Shown here piece by piece: positions 26,880 through 35,419 of a DNA stretch of 64,000 bases (position 1 is its first letter; each line of letters begins with the position of its first letter). Origin of the DNA: Chitinophaga eiseniae (GTDB taxonomy: Bacteria; Bacteroidota; Bacteroidia; Chitinophagales; Chitinophagaceae); contig NZ_JABAHZ010000002.1 in the NCBI RefSeq assembly GCF_012641265.1, positions 1,054,001 through 1,118,000 of the forward strand, written 5' to 3'. The notes beneath the pieces were generated by a model that saw only the letters and a list, made by a program, of their open reading frames with translations, did no database searches and was not told where the DNA came from. The position numbers were made by a program, and so were the translations under genes.

Positions 26880-26922
26880 GATAGCCGCTGGCGGTACGAT
26901 TGTGTCAAACGTCACATAATGG

Positions 26923-27504
26923 CTATTGGAGGCGGCGGCGAATGCGGCTGAGTGTTTCCCGGGATATGCCCAGGTAGGAGCACAATTGTGTAAGAGTTAC
27001 ACGTTGCACTAGTTCGGGGTAATGGGTCAATATGGCCTGGTATCTTTCTTCCGGGGTATTTTTAGTGAGCCATTGTATATGTGTTTCTTGTACAATAAGC
27101 AGGTGTTCCAGCCACTGGCGGCCAAAGGCGGTAATTTCCGGCGATAATTGATAGAGTTGGGAGAGCGTATCTTTATGCCATTTCCAGAGGATAGTTTTTT
27201 CCATGGCTTGCAGGTTGTATTCAGTGCTGGTATTGTTTCGCAGGCTTTTCATATCGGTAAAAAACGTGTTTTCGAAGTAAAAAGCGGTATTGATTTCGCG
27301 GGTGTCTTTATCGTGGAAGGCCCTGCAGGCGCCGGTTTCTATGAACCAGATGTATTGGCAATACTGACCTTCCCGGAGCAGATAGTCACCTTTATTTACC
27401 ACTTCCGTGTTAGCGTTATCGATGAGCAGCTGCATGGCGTCAGCCGTTAATGAGGCAATGTGGGCAAGGTTTTCCAGCAAATGAGGTGAGGTAGCTTTCA
27501 TCAT
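26923..27504 (-). CDS. Crp/Fnr family transcriptional regulator
   Basis: 193 residues: a cyclic-nucleotide-binding-fold domain (about 10-120, NKGDYLLREGQYCQYIWFIETGACRAF in shortened landmarks GDYLLREGQ and IETGACRAF) and a C-terminal winged helix ending VTLTQLCSYLGISRETLSRI. No iron-sulfur cysteine cluster is evident. It is divergent from a plus-strand promoter, and a 22-base dyad lies 14 bases before its start codon, a plausible self-regulatory site. Confidence 0.9.
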   Translation of the reverse strand: MMKATSPHLLENLAHIASLTADAMQLLIDNANTEVVNKGDYLLREGQYCQYIWFIETGACRAFHDKDTREINTAFYFENTFFTDMKSLRNNTSTEYNLQAMEKTILWKWHKDTLSQLYQLSPEITAFGRQWLEHLLIVQETHIQWLTKNTPEERYQAILTHYPELVQRVTLTQLCSYLGISRETLSRIRRRLQ

Positions 27505-27517
27505 ATGAAGATCTTAA

Positions 27518-27539
27518 AAATACCCACAAGTAGGTATTT
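27518..27539. promoter_or_regulatory. 22-base dyad operator between crp/fnr and luxR genes
   Basis: Perfect 7-base arms AAATACC and GGTATTT separated by eight bases, the size of a Crp/Fnr-type site. It overlaps the -33 TTTG of the plus-strand promoter and lies immediately upstream of the Crp/Fnr start codon. Confidence 0.6.
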
Positions 27540-27567
27540 GACAGGCTATTACTTTAACATATATTTG
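27537..27567 (+). promoter_or_regulatory. Consensus Bacteroidetes promoter
   Basis: TTTG (27537-27540), exactly 19 bases, then TATATTTG (27560-27567): a full match to TTTG-N19-TAnnTTTG. It fires towards the LuxR gene, with a terminator 85 bases further on. Confidence 0.75.
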
Positions 27568-27573
27568 TGACAG

Positions 27574-27692
27574 CAATTTGATTTCACCTTATTTCATTAT
27601 AAAAAGTCATCCACCTGATTTAGTCAATCACCGTATTTTCTACCCCCAAAAAAGGGTCTCTTCTTCGCGAATGGGACCCTTTCGTATTTTTT
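27574..27692 (+). ncRNA. Candidate small RNA or attenuated leader
   Basis: Interval between the consensus promoter's expected start and an intrinsic terminator (27651-27692). No open reading frame of note is inside. It is either a free RNA of about 115 nucleotides or the leader of the LuxR gene at 27775 with a conditional terminator. Confidence 0.45.
27651..27692 (+). terminator. Intrinsic terminator upstream of luxR-type gene
   Basis: Stem AAAGGGTCTC (27651-27660) pairs with GGGACCCTTT (27673-27682), followed by a T-rich tail. Confidence 0.75.
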
Positions 27693-27774
27693 AATGCATT
27701 ACATTTGCCGACAGAGAGTACCATTATCAACCATCATTAAAGAGCGATTCCTATACAAGATTTTATATCAGTAC

Positions 27775-28464
27775 ATGATTGAGCACATTGTATTTAATAA
27801 TGACTCAGGGCTGGAAGGTAAGCTAAAAGCTTTAAAAGCCCTGGATGCAGCGCTTCCTGTTGTGGTAATTGTGATGAATGTGCAAAGAAGCTGTGTGGAA
27901 TATATGTCGTCCCGCGGCTGCAGAGAGCTGGGAACAACGCTGGAAGCCTTACAGGAGATGGGGCCAGCCTATTACGACAACTTCTTTAATCCTACAGACG
28001 TGGCCGATTATCTGCCAAAGATCATTGCTATGCTGGAGGCACCGGCAGAGGCAAATATGGTGGTTACCTTTTTTCAGCAGGTAAGAATGGCCGCCTCCCG
28101 CGACTGGGCCTGGCATTTGGGCACATCCCGGGTGTTTATGCGCGATGGGGATGGTCAACCTACCCATGTTATTACCTGCGCCACACCTATTGATCCGCTA
28201 CATCATGTTACCAGTAAGGTAAACCGGCTGCTGGAAGAAAATAACTTCCTCCGTCGCAACCAGCATATATTTGCTTCGCTTACCAAACGGGAAAAAGAAA
28301 TACTGCGACTGCTGGCACTGGGGTTCAGCGCGGTGGAGATTGCTGAAAAAACGGGTATTTCGGAGAAAACGGCGGTTACCCACCGGCGAAATATTAAAGC
28401 AAAGATCGGCGCCCAGTCCAGTTACGACCTCACCAGTTTTGCCCAGGCTTTCGATCTTATATAG
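27775..28464 (+). CDS. LuxR-type HTH regulator with PAS-like sensor domain
   Basis: 229 residues from MIEHIVFNND. A PAS-like N-terminal region (about 15-150) precedes the LuxR C-terminal HTH: SLTKREKEILRLLALG, then VEIAEKTGISEKTAVTHRRNI and IKAKIGAQSSYDL. No phospho-receiver domain. An upstream in-frame TTG region (27694) is not needed, and the strong terminator just ahead argues that the leader is controlled. Targets unknown. Confidence 0.88.
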   Translation: MIEHIVFNNDSGLEGKLKALKALDAALPVVVIVMNVQRSCVEYMSSRGCRELGTTLEALQEMGPAYYDNFFNPTDVADYLPKIIAMLEAPAEANMVVTFFQQVRMAASRDWAWHLGTSRVFMRDGDGQPTHVITCATPIDPLHHVTSKVNRLLEENNFLRRNQHIFASLTKREKEILRLLALGFSAVEIAEKTGISEKTAVTHRRNIKAKIGAQSSYDLTSFAQAFDLI

Positions 28465-28630
28465 CTTTTATATATATGTAGAAGGGGCCGTGGCCGGCTT
28501 TTCTCCGCTTTAAGGAAAAATAACCCTCAATTTTTCTGCATGTAAGCAGAAATGTGTATTTTCATTTCGTATACCATATTTCTTTGCCTGTCTGTTGCGC
28601 CTTGCAACGGGCTTGTTAACCAAATTAACT

Positions 28631-29020
28631 ATGTCTTTTAAAGCTGTTCTCAACATTGATGGAGAGGAAATGAATGTCCTGGAATGCAGGTTTTCATTTT
28701 CCCAAAACACAGACCATAATGGAAAACCTGCCGCCCGCCCCAAAGGAGGCACCATTAATTTACTGATAGAGTCTGCTGGCGAAACCAGTTTGTTTGACTG
28801 GATGATTTCCAACACCCAAACAAAAAACGGAAGTATTACCTTCTTCCGGAGGGATTCTATGTCCAGGCTGAAAGAGCTGAAATTCACCGATGCTTACTGC
28901 GTGGAATATGAAGAAACGTTTAACGCCAACAACGAGCAACCGTTGCAGATTCAGCTCACCTTATCGTCCCGGGAAGTGAAGTTGAACAACTCCACTTATC
29001 AAAACCCCTGGCCGGTATAG
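28631..29020 (+). CDS. tssD: Type VI secretion tube protein TssD (Hcp), orphan
   Basis: 129 residues from MSFKAVLNIDGEEMNVLECRF. It matches the Bacteroidetes (T6SS-iii) TssD family: the opening strand with a conserved cysteine, SFSQNTDHNGKPAARPKGG, then LIESAGETSLFDWMIS and a closing CVEYEETFNA. TssD hexamers stack into the inner tube of the injection machine. No other T6SS gene is within the window, so it would act with a system encoded elsewhere or be a relict. Confidence 0.85.
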   Translation: MSFKAVLNIDGEEMNVLECRFSFSQNTDHNGKPAARPKGGTINLLIESAGETSLFDWMISNTQTKNGSITFFRRDSMSRLKELKFTDAYCVEYEETFNANNEQPLQIQLTLSSREVKLNNSTYQNPWPV

Positions 29021-29044
29021 GGCGCCCGTTGCCAGCTGGTGTTA

Positions 29045-29081
29045 TAGCCTGAATGAGGCGCAAAGCGGCCCATTCAGGCTA
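29045..29081 (+). terminator. Terminator after tssD
   Basis: Perfect 11-base arms (29045-29055 and 29071-29081) soon after the tssD stop, with a modest T-rich tail. Confidence 0.6.
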
Positions 29082-29084
29082 CCG

Positions 29085-29092
29085 TAATTTTG
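29085..29092 (+). promoter_or_regulatory. -7 box of the GNAT gene
   Basis: TAATTTTG matches TAnnTTTG, directly after the tssD terminator and about 60 bases before the next start codon. Confidence 0.4.
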
Positions 29093-29149
29093 TATATCTT
29101 GGTAGTAGTCCGTGGTGTATCGTTACCTGGATAACAAATACCTGATCAT

Positions 29150-29698
29150 ATGCTATCATTAAATTTTACCCCGTTCCCTTATCTTTCTACGCCCCGCTTT
29201 CAGTTGCGGCCTCTCGCCTTAACAGATACGGAGGAGGTTTTTATATTACGCTCAGACCCGCGTGTTAACCAGTTCCTGGACCGGCCGGTAGCAACTACGA
29301 CAGCAGACGCCCGCCAGTTTATTGAAATGATACAAGGTGGCATCGCCGATAATAAATGGATACACTGGGTAATTATCAGTAAAGACAATGACCGGCTGAT
29401 AGGAACCATTAGCCTGTGGCATATAGTGCCGGAGCTCGAAGAAGCGGAAGTTGGTTATGAACTGCTAGCCGATTATTTCGGAAAGGGCGTTATGCAGGAA
29501 GTCATGCCGGAAATCATCCGCTATGCGCAGCAACAGCTGCAGGTAAAAAGAATTGCCGCTTTGCCGGCTGTTGGAAATGAACGCTCTATCAAACTCCTGG
29601 AACGGAATCATTTTACCCTCGATGATGCACTGAGAGCGCGACTGGCAAAAGAAGATGATCTTACCAACATGTTAGTGTATTCGCTGATAACACCGTGA
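29150..29698 (+). CDS. GNAT family N-acetyltransferase (RimJ/RimL-like)
   Basis: 182 residues. The N-terminal TPRFQLRPLALTDTEEVF and central EEAEVGYELLADYFGKGVMQEV (acetyl-CoA-binding loop region, here FGKGVMQE) are the RimJ/RimL pattern, with ALPAVGNERSIKLLERNHF near the end. It probably acetylates the N-terminus of a ribosomal protein or a small amine; the substrate is not predictable. Confidence 0.9.
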   Translation: MLSLNFTPFPYLSTPRFQLRPLALTDTEEVFILRSDPRVNQFLDRPVATTTADARQFIEMIQGGIADNKWIHWVIISKDNDRLIGTISLWHIVPELEEAEVGYELLADYFGKGVMQEVMPEIIRYAQQQLQVKRIAALPAVGNERSIKLLERNHFTLDDALRARLAKEDDLTNMLVYSLITP

Positions 29699-29959
29699 AA
29701 AATATTACTTCACTGTTTCCTGATATCATATTCCCTGATGCTTGCCGTATTCCCATTATCACCACTGTATCGATGCTGAACACCTTGTTTTCGTAGATGA
29801 ACGACCGGTTTGATGTTTTATTCAACCGGTATTAGCCGGTTAATGCCCCTGGTACCCATTTTCCGCGATTCGGGATTGCTTGCCTATGCCTATATCCATG
29901 GCGCTTGGACAGCGATTTTAAATGCACCAATATTGTTTCATCAAACAAAAATTACCAGC

Positions 29960-30775
29960 ATGAAACAAACAAACAGTTATCCCCGCATTTTCAAAAACTT
30001 GCTGTTACTGGCCATTTCAACTACCACGATAATCTCCTGTAACAAAAAGAAAGATGATAATCCTGACCCCGGCGGAAATGGCAACAAGACCGAAAACTAC
30101 ATCCCCACACAAAACCATAAGTATAATTATAATATTATCATGGAAGATAAAACGACGCATTCGTTTGTTACCTGGATCAGTGATGTCAAAGATTCTTCAG
30201 GCCTTAAGGTCTATAATATGCGCACCAGGCTGAATATTGACGATATCGAGGTGATTACCAATACCGGTATGGTATCTGTAAATGGTCAAACAGTTACGCA
30301 ATTCGATATGCCGGCACTCTGGCGCAAAGCTATTGAAGATATGAAGTCGCAGGAAGGAGTCACTATCCTGGAAGCTACTCCCAAAGGATTTCCCGCATAT
30401 GAAATTTTCGACAATGCCATGGTGGTAGATAGTAAGCTAACTTACAAGGGCCCGGCAGAACAGGGACAGTACATTAAATACGTAACTGCCGCTGAAGATG
30501 GTGATACCATTGAGTTGTTCCAGAAAATTATCTATCAGCCCGGGCGGGTTGCCGGCATAGAAAACATTACCGTACCCGGTGGTACTTTTAAATGCAGCAG
30601 ATGGACGGCTAAATCAGATGCCCGCGTAATCATGAAAATGAATGGTCAGCAGATATCCTCCACACTCACACATGAGGAAAGGGAGTTTTGGAACGCCTAC
30701 GGAGTGGGCATTGTAAAAGCCATTAGTGTTAGTGCCGGCGATTCCACCGTAACCACCCTGCAGTCGATCGAATAA
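29960..30775 (+). CDS. Uncharacterised lipoprotein
   Basis: 271 residues from MKQTNSYPRIFKNLLLL. The signal peptide ends TTIISC|NKKKDDN, a lipobox followed by an acidic and glycine-rich linker, so it is probably anchored in a membrane facing the periplasm or surface. The remainder is beta-rich with repeated short strands and contains single cysteine in FKCSRW. The reading frame could be extended to 29810, but that has no signal peptide. Family not recognised. Confidence 0.75.
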   Translation: MKQTNSYPRIFKNLLLLAISTTTIISCNKKKDDNPDPGGNGNKTENYIPTQNHKYNYNIIMEDKTTHSFVTWISDVKDSSGLKVYNMRTRLNIDDIEVITNTGMVSVNGQTVTQFDMPALWRKAIEDMKSQEGVTILEATPKGFPAYEIFDNAMVVDSKLTYKGPAEQGQYIKYVTAAEDGDTIELFQKIIYQPGRVAGIENITVPGGTFKCSRWTAKSDARVIMKMNGQQISSTLTHEEREFWNAYGVGIVKAISVSAGDSTVTTLQSIE

Positions 30776-30810
30776 CTGTTCACCATCGTTTTATCAAACC
30801 ATTAGTGCAA

Positions 30811-31377
30811 ATGCCCGAAGTACTTATATCTGAAGTGTACCAGATTACTAACCGCGTTACAGGACAAGTCATCAAATTCCTGAAATCTACCGACGATACT
30901 GCCGGGGAATACCTGGAAATGGAGGCTACCTATCTTCCCTTTTCTTCCGAACCTCCCCTGCATTACCATCCTGCTCAGGAAGAATTTTTCCAGGTAGAAG
31001 AAGGAGAGCTTACCATACGTTTGAATGGAGAAGTGAAAATTTACAGAAAAGGAGCCAGGGTACATATTAAACCTAACATAAGACATAGCATGTGGAACTC
31101 CGGTTTTAAGCCCACCATCGTGAACTGGAAAATTGTTCCCGCCATGAATACGGAACAGTTTCTTCGTACCATGACCAGGCTTTCCAACCAGGGAAAAACC
31201 GACAAAAAAGGAATGCCCTCCTTTCCCGTTTTGTTATTCCTGTTGCAAAAATACAGGAAAACATTTCGGCTGGATACCCCTGCTGGTATTCTACTGCAGC
31301 TATTGTACATTTTATTGCTGCCTACTTTCTGTATACGTAATTATAAAAATAGATTCAATAACCCCTCGCATCTCTAA
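30811..31377 (+). CDS. Cupin domain protein with C-terminal hydrophobic tail
   Basis: 188 residues. The first 110 residues form a single cupin: LHYHPAQEEFFQVEEGELTI carries metal-ligand histidines and the glutamate, and HIKPNIRHSMWN supplies the second motif. The C-terminal third has a hydrophobic stretch (LLQLLYILLLPTF) and a basic tail, which could anchor it to the membrane. It follows the lipoprotein gene by 35 bases. Specific function unknown. Confidence 0.75.
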   Translation: MPEVLISEVYQITNRVTGQVIKFLKSTDDTAGEYLEMEATYLPFSSEPPLHYHPAQEEFFQVEEGELTIRLNGEVKIYRKGARVHIKPNIRHSMWNSGFKPTIVNWKIVPAMNTEQFLRTMTRLSNQGKTDKKGMPSFPVLLFLLQKYRKTFRLDTPAGILLQLLYILLLPTFCIRNYKNRFNNPSHL

Positions 31378-31437
31378 AGAACAATTCAGAATATGGAGGA
31401 ATTGGTGTGAAGTATACATTTTGACAATTGATGAGCG

Positions 31438-31476
31438 AACACCCGGGTGGCGTATGCTGCCTGGGTGTTTGTTTAC
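31438..31476 (+). terminator. Terminator after the cupin gene
   Basis: Arms AACACCCGGG and CCTGGGTGTT with a T-rich tail, between the cupin gene and the convergent LytTR gene. Confidence 0.7.
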
Positions 31477-31515
31477 TTAGCCTCTTGCGAAAAGTAATGT
31501 ATACACTGTTAAGCG

Positions 31516-32235
31516 TCAATTGCTCTTTAGTCTTTTGTGACACTCTGTTTTATAATTTCTGCCGATAGGTAACTCAATGCCCAGCAGCTCTACAGAATAG
31601 GCATGATAGCTTTCTATTTTATGTGTAGATACAATGAATGACCGGTGTATTCTCATAAACTTTTCTTCCGGTAATAACTCTTCCAGTAAGCTGATTTTCT
31701 GTTTTGATATCAGTACCTTATCCTTAAGAACTACTTTAATGTAATCCTTAAGACTTTCAATCCAATAGATGTCGGCTACGTTTACTTTTACCATCTTTCT
31801 TTCCACACGCAGGTAAAGAAAGACATCATTTTTTTGCTCGGTTGCTTTTTCCGAGATCGTAATTTTCTGGTTATTTACTTTGTACAAAGCAAACACTTTA
31901 TCGATCGCTTTCAGAAAGCGGTCAAATGGTATCGGCTTCAGCAGGTAATCAACGGCGTTGAGATCAAATCCTTCCAGGGCGTAATCCTGGTAAGCCGTTG
32001 TAAATATTATTTTGGGCGGATGCTTCAGGCTCCGGATAAAATCAGTACCTAATAGTCCTGGCATTTTGATATCCAGGAAGATAAGATCCACTTTATGTTG
32101 TTGCAAAAGTTGGAAAGCTTGTATCGCATTATTACATTTAGCAACCAGTTCTATCTCCTGGAAATTTTCAATATACTTTTCGATAATCTCAATCGCATGT
32201 GGCTCATCATCCACGATCAAGGTTCTTATTTTCAT
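31516..32235 (-). CDS. LytTR family response regulator
   Basis: 239 residues: receiver domain (1-120) with phospho-acceptor Asp55 in LIFLDIKMPG, the acidic pocket VDDE at 8-11 and Lys100 in DYLLKPI; LytTR DNA-binding domain from about 137 (VFLYLRVERKMVKV, HRSFIVSTHKI). Its start overlaps the kinase gene by 29 bases, so the two are translated from one message. It likely receives phosphate from the kinase at 32207-33298 and perhaps from the second kinase upstream. Confidence 0.95.
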   Translation of the reverse strand: MKIRTLIVDDEPHAIEIIEKYIENFQEIELVAKCNNAIQAFQLLQQHKVDLIFLDIKMPGLLGTDFIRSLKHPPKIIFTTAYQDYALEGFDLNAVDYLLKPIPFDRFLKAIDKVFALYKVNNQKITISEKATEQKNDVFLYLRVERKMVKVNVADIYWIESLKDYIKVVLKDKVLISKQKISLLEELLPEEKFMRIHRSFIVSTHKIESYHAYSVELLGIELPIGRNYKTECHKRLKSN

Positions 32236-33298
32236 GAGGTATTAAATTTTTTTTCAGGTCCAGGTCAAGAATAACAACAAACATTTCTTCTTCCTCGAAG
32301 ATCTGTAATTGATGGGCGTATGGGAACAATAGTTCCAACCGCTTCTGCACGTTGTTAAGTCCTATTCTTCCTACTTCCTTATTGCTATTGGCCGATGTGC
32401 TGGCGGGTTTACTATTGGATATTTTAAATTTCAGCCGGTTGTTTTTTAAGTGCAGATCCATATTGATCCATGCATCTTCCACTGTTTCGCTGGTGCCGTG
32501 TTTAAAGGCATTTTCAATGAGCGGCAGCATCAGCAGTGGTGGAATTTTTTGCCCATTCATTTCTCCTATAATACTGAAGTTGAGGTCGAGCCTGTCTTCA
32601 TACCGCAGTTTTTCCAATTCCACGTATCGCATCATGATCTCCACATCGCGTTTCAACAGCACCTGGTCGGTACTGCATTCGTACAGCATATACCGGAGTA
32701 TATCGGACAGGCCAAGCACAATAGTGGGTGATTGTGGCGATTGCTGCAAAGTAAGGGCGTATAGGTTATTGAGGGTATTAAAGAGGAAATGGGGGTGTAT
32801 CTGGCTTTTCAGGGCACTTAATTCGGCCTGTGTACTCAGTTGTTTTTTCTCAAACCACATTTTAATGAACTTGAGAGAAATGGCTACCCAGATGACGAGG
32901 TTGCTTTGTTCCAGTGCATTGATGATATATACCGGTTTAAGCAGTTGTTGCAGGAAAGTGCCGTTCAGTTTATGCCACGTGAAGGCAGGGTTTTTCTTCA
33001 GCATTTGCTGCATGATATAAGGATCGGCCACGGTAATTTCTATTACCCTGAACAGGAATCCCGCGGTGAGGGCGCAAGTGGTTAATGCCAATGCCAGCTG
33101 TACATATTTCTTACGATACAGGAACCGCGGAATAGCCCAGTAGGCCACCGTATAGAAGTAAGCCCATTGCAGCGGCTGAAACATCATGATCACCAGGAAG
33201 GCGGTACCATAGTCAGGAAGCCCTGCGCCATAGAATATGGTGAGTATGAAGGTGACAACCGACCAGAAGATAATATGATGTAGTGTGCTCTTATTCAT
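32207..33298 (-). CDS. LytS-type sensor histidine kinase
   Basis: 363 residues from MNKSTLHHIIFWSVV. Four TM segments fill the first 130 residues; then the His_kinase domain with SQIHPHFLFNTLNNLYALTL (phospho-acceptor His in PHF) and the ATP lid N-box LPLIENAFKHG, closing with a GLNNVQKRLELLFP glycine-rich motif. The start ATG at 33298 has a TACCTTTG -7 box 11 bases ahead. It is the natural partner of the overlapping LytTR regulator. Confidence 0.93.
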   Translation of the reverse strand: MNKSTLHHIIFWSVVTFILTIFYGAGLPDYGTAFLVIMMFQPLQWAYFYTVAYWAIPRFLYRKKYVQLALALTTCALTAGFLFRVIEITVADPYIMQQMLKKNPAFTWHKLNGTFLQQLLKPVYIINALEQSNLVIWVAISLKFIKMWFEKKQLSTQAELSALKSQIHPHFLFNTLNNLYALTLQQSPQSPTIVLGLSDILRYMLYECSTDQVLLKRDVEIMMRYVELEKLRYEDRLDLNFSIIGEMNGQKIPPLLMLPLIENAFKHGTSETVEDAWINMDLHLKNNRLKFKISNSKPASTSANSNKEVGRIGLNNVQKRLELLFPYAHQLQIFEEEEMFVVILDLDLKKNLIPHENKNLDRG

Positions 33299-33308
33299 TT
33301 TGCCAATG

Positions 33309-33316
33309 CAAAGGTA
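33309..33316 (-). promoter_or_regulatory. -7 box of the kinase-regulator operon
   Basis: TACCTTTG on the minus strand ends about 10 bases before the start codon at 33298, giving a very short leader. Confidence 0.5.
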
Positions 33317-33382
33317 CATATCGGAGAAGTGTGCTGATGTAACTGAAGATAGCCGGTGTTGTTTTGTCGATCAACAACCGGT

Positions 33383-35248
33383 TTATACCGTGGTGGCATA
33401 ACCGGGATCTGGTTTTAGCTTCAGTTTCATAATTACGGCAAATACTTCTTCTTCGTTAATAATTTTAAGTTCATGTTGACCGGGATAAAGAATATCCAGC
33501 CGTTTCCGGATATTCAGTAACCCAATGTTGCCAAAGGCCGACGATTGCGCGCGATGGTCGTTGTCTGGTAACTTGTTATTGGATATTTTAAAAATAAACT
33601 GGTCCTGCCTGGCTTTTGCGGAGATGTTGATCCAACCATCTTCCATTAGTTTACTGATACCATGTTTAAAGGCGTTTTCCACCAATGGCAGGATCAACAG
33701 GGGAGCTACGTTGAACTGCGCCAGGTGTCCATCCATATCCATATTAATTTCCAGCTGATTCTGATACCGGATTTTTTCCAGTGAAATATAACGTTCTATC
33801 ATCCTGATTTCCTTTTCCAGGTTAACGGTAGACGTGTTGCATTCATACAGGATGTACCGTAGTATTTGTGATAGCTCCAGTACTACTTCCGGTGATTTAT
33901 CAGATTTGCTGAGACTGAGTGCGTATAAGTTGTTGAGGGTGTTGAATAAAAAATGTGGATGAATTTGTGCTTTCAGCAGGTTGAGCTCTATCAGTTGGTT
34001 TTTATTCCGGTAGATCAGGTAGATAATCAGGCAGATGCTGATAAGACCGATGATCAGGATAATAGCAATGAGAATAACGCGGTTTTTATTTTGCAGCTGT
34101 ACATTTTTATTACTGAGTTGTAATTGTTGCTGTACGATTGCTTTTTCTTTTTGTGAAGATTGGTATTTTATCTCTGCCTCATGAATGGCTCTCTGGGTGG
34201 TTTCGTTGAGGATAGTGTCGTTGAGGGTATTATATTTTTTCCACAACTGGAGCGCGATATCTGGGTGTTTTAATTTTTCCTGGATAGAGGCGCCCAACAG
34301 GTATACTTCTTTCAGGTCATTTTTGGGCATGAGTGCTTCTGCAGTAGGGAGTACCAGGTCATAATATTTTTGAGCGGTACGGGGATCATTTAATCCATCG
34401 TAAGAGGTGGCCAGGCCGTAATTGGTATACATTTCAAAGTCGGGGTCAGGATCGGCTTTAAGTATATCAGCGGCTTTCTGGTAATAAAGAAGCGCTTCCC
34501 GGCTATTTTGTGTTTTGTTGTTGATATCTCCAAGATTGACGAATGCGTGTAACAGGAGGCTGCGATCGTTGAGTTTCTCCGAAATGTGTGCTACTTGTTG
34601 GAGATGTTGCGCCGCACGATTGTACTGGCCATTTATTACTTCGCTGTTGGCAAGGTTGACGATGCTTTTGGCCCATTGCAGGCTATCTTTTAGCAATGCT
34701 GCTATTTGGGTGCTTTTTTCCGCGTAATAAAGGCTATTCTTTTTATCGTTCAGGTCTACGAATATAGAAGCCAGGTTATTGTAGTTTCTTCTCAGGCTGA
34801 CAGAGTCCTTTTTGTATTCAGCAATTTTAATGGCATTGAGCATGTTGTCTGCCGCCAGCCGCAGGTTACCAAGGCAGCGATACTGTACGGCCATATTATT
34901 ATAAGCGTTGGCGATGACCTGGTCATTTTTTAGTTGTTGGCCCAGGGCTAGCTGTTCCTCGCTAATCCGGAGTGCTTCCGGGTAGCGTAACCGGGTATAC
35001 AGGAAATTGGCGTAAGCCTGCATGGATTTAATGGTTTGCGCAGGCTGGTGGCTTGTTTTGGCTAATATCAGCGCTTTCTTTATATAAGTTTCGCTGGAAT
35101 CAAACTCATTCTTATCCATTTTCACAGTTGCCCATTTCAGCCAGTTATCAACGGTGATGCTGTCTGCAGCGGCAGACTGCCCGTAGATTGGCTGTAATGA
35201 CATACAGCATAGTACAAGGATATAAAAAGTACGTATACAGTACAACAT
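33383..35248 (-). CDS. TPR-containing LytS-type sensor histidine kinase
   Basis: 621 residues: signal peptide (SLQPIYGQ), a periplasmic array of tetratricopeptide-like helices (about 30-360), one TM helix (about 392-415, VILIAIILIIGLISICLIIY), and a cytosolic His_kinase domain with AQIHPHFLFNTLNNLYALSL and N-box LPLVENAFKHGISK. Its catalytic part closely resembles the kinase just downstream, a probable duplication. No response regulator of its own is adjacent; the LytTR gene two genes downstream may serve it. Signals are thought to reach the TPR from the periplasm. Confidence 0.92.
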   Translation of the reverse strand: MLYCIRTFYILVLCCMSLQPIYGQSAAADSITVDNWLKWATVKMDKNEFDSSETYIKKALILAKTSHQPAQTIKSMQAYANFLYTRLRYPEALRISEEQLALGQQLKNDQVIANAYNNMAVQYRCLGNLRLAADNMLNAIKIAEYKKDSVSLRRNYNNLASIFVDLNDKKNSLYYAEKSTQIAALLKDSLQWAKSIVNLANSEVINGQYNRAAQHLQQVAHISEKLNDRSLLLHAFVNLGDINNKTQNSREALLYYQKAADILKADPDPDFEMYTNYGLATSYDGLNDPRTAQKYYDLVLPTAEALMPKNDLKEVYLLGASIQEKLKHPDIALQLWKKYNTLNDTILNETTQRAIHEAEIKYQSSQKEKAIVQQQLQLSNKNVQLQNKNRVILIAIILIIGLISICLIIYLIYRNKNQLIELNLLKAQIHPHFLFNTLNNLYALSLSKSDKSPEVVLELSQILRYILYECNTSTVNLEKEIRMIERYISLEKIRYQNQLEINMDMDGHLAQFNVAPLLILPLVENAFKHGISKLMEDGWINISAKARQDQFIFKISNNKLPDNDHRAQSSAFGNIGLLNIRKRLDILYPGQHELKIINEEEVFAVIMKLKLKPDPGYATTV

Positions 35249-35370
35249 AAATGATTCCTGTGGCTCTCAATAATAAAATCCTGGAGTAAGCAAGATAATA
35301 CAGTTCGGGGGCTGTTCCTCCAATCATCGATATAAGGCAAACTTTGGTCGATTAACTGCAATATAGGGCA

Positions 35371-35403
35371 AAAAAAGAGACCAACATAGCTGGCCTCTTT
35401 TTT
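35371..35403 (-). terminator. Terminator after the TTT-rich membrane-anchored gene
   Basis: A-rich 5' arm AAAAAAGAGACC and T-rich 3' arm GGCCTCTTTTT form a hairpin that would end minus-strand transcription just past the gene at 35420. Confidence 0.7.
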
Positions 35404-35419
35404 AAATATGTTAACCTGA

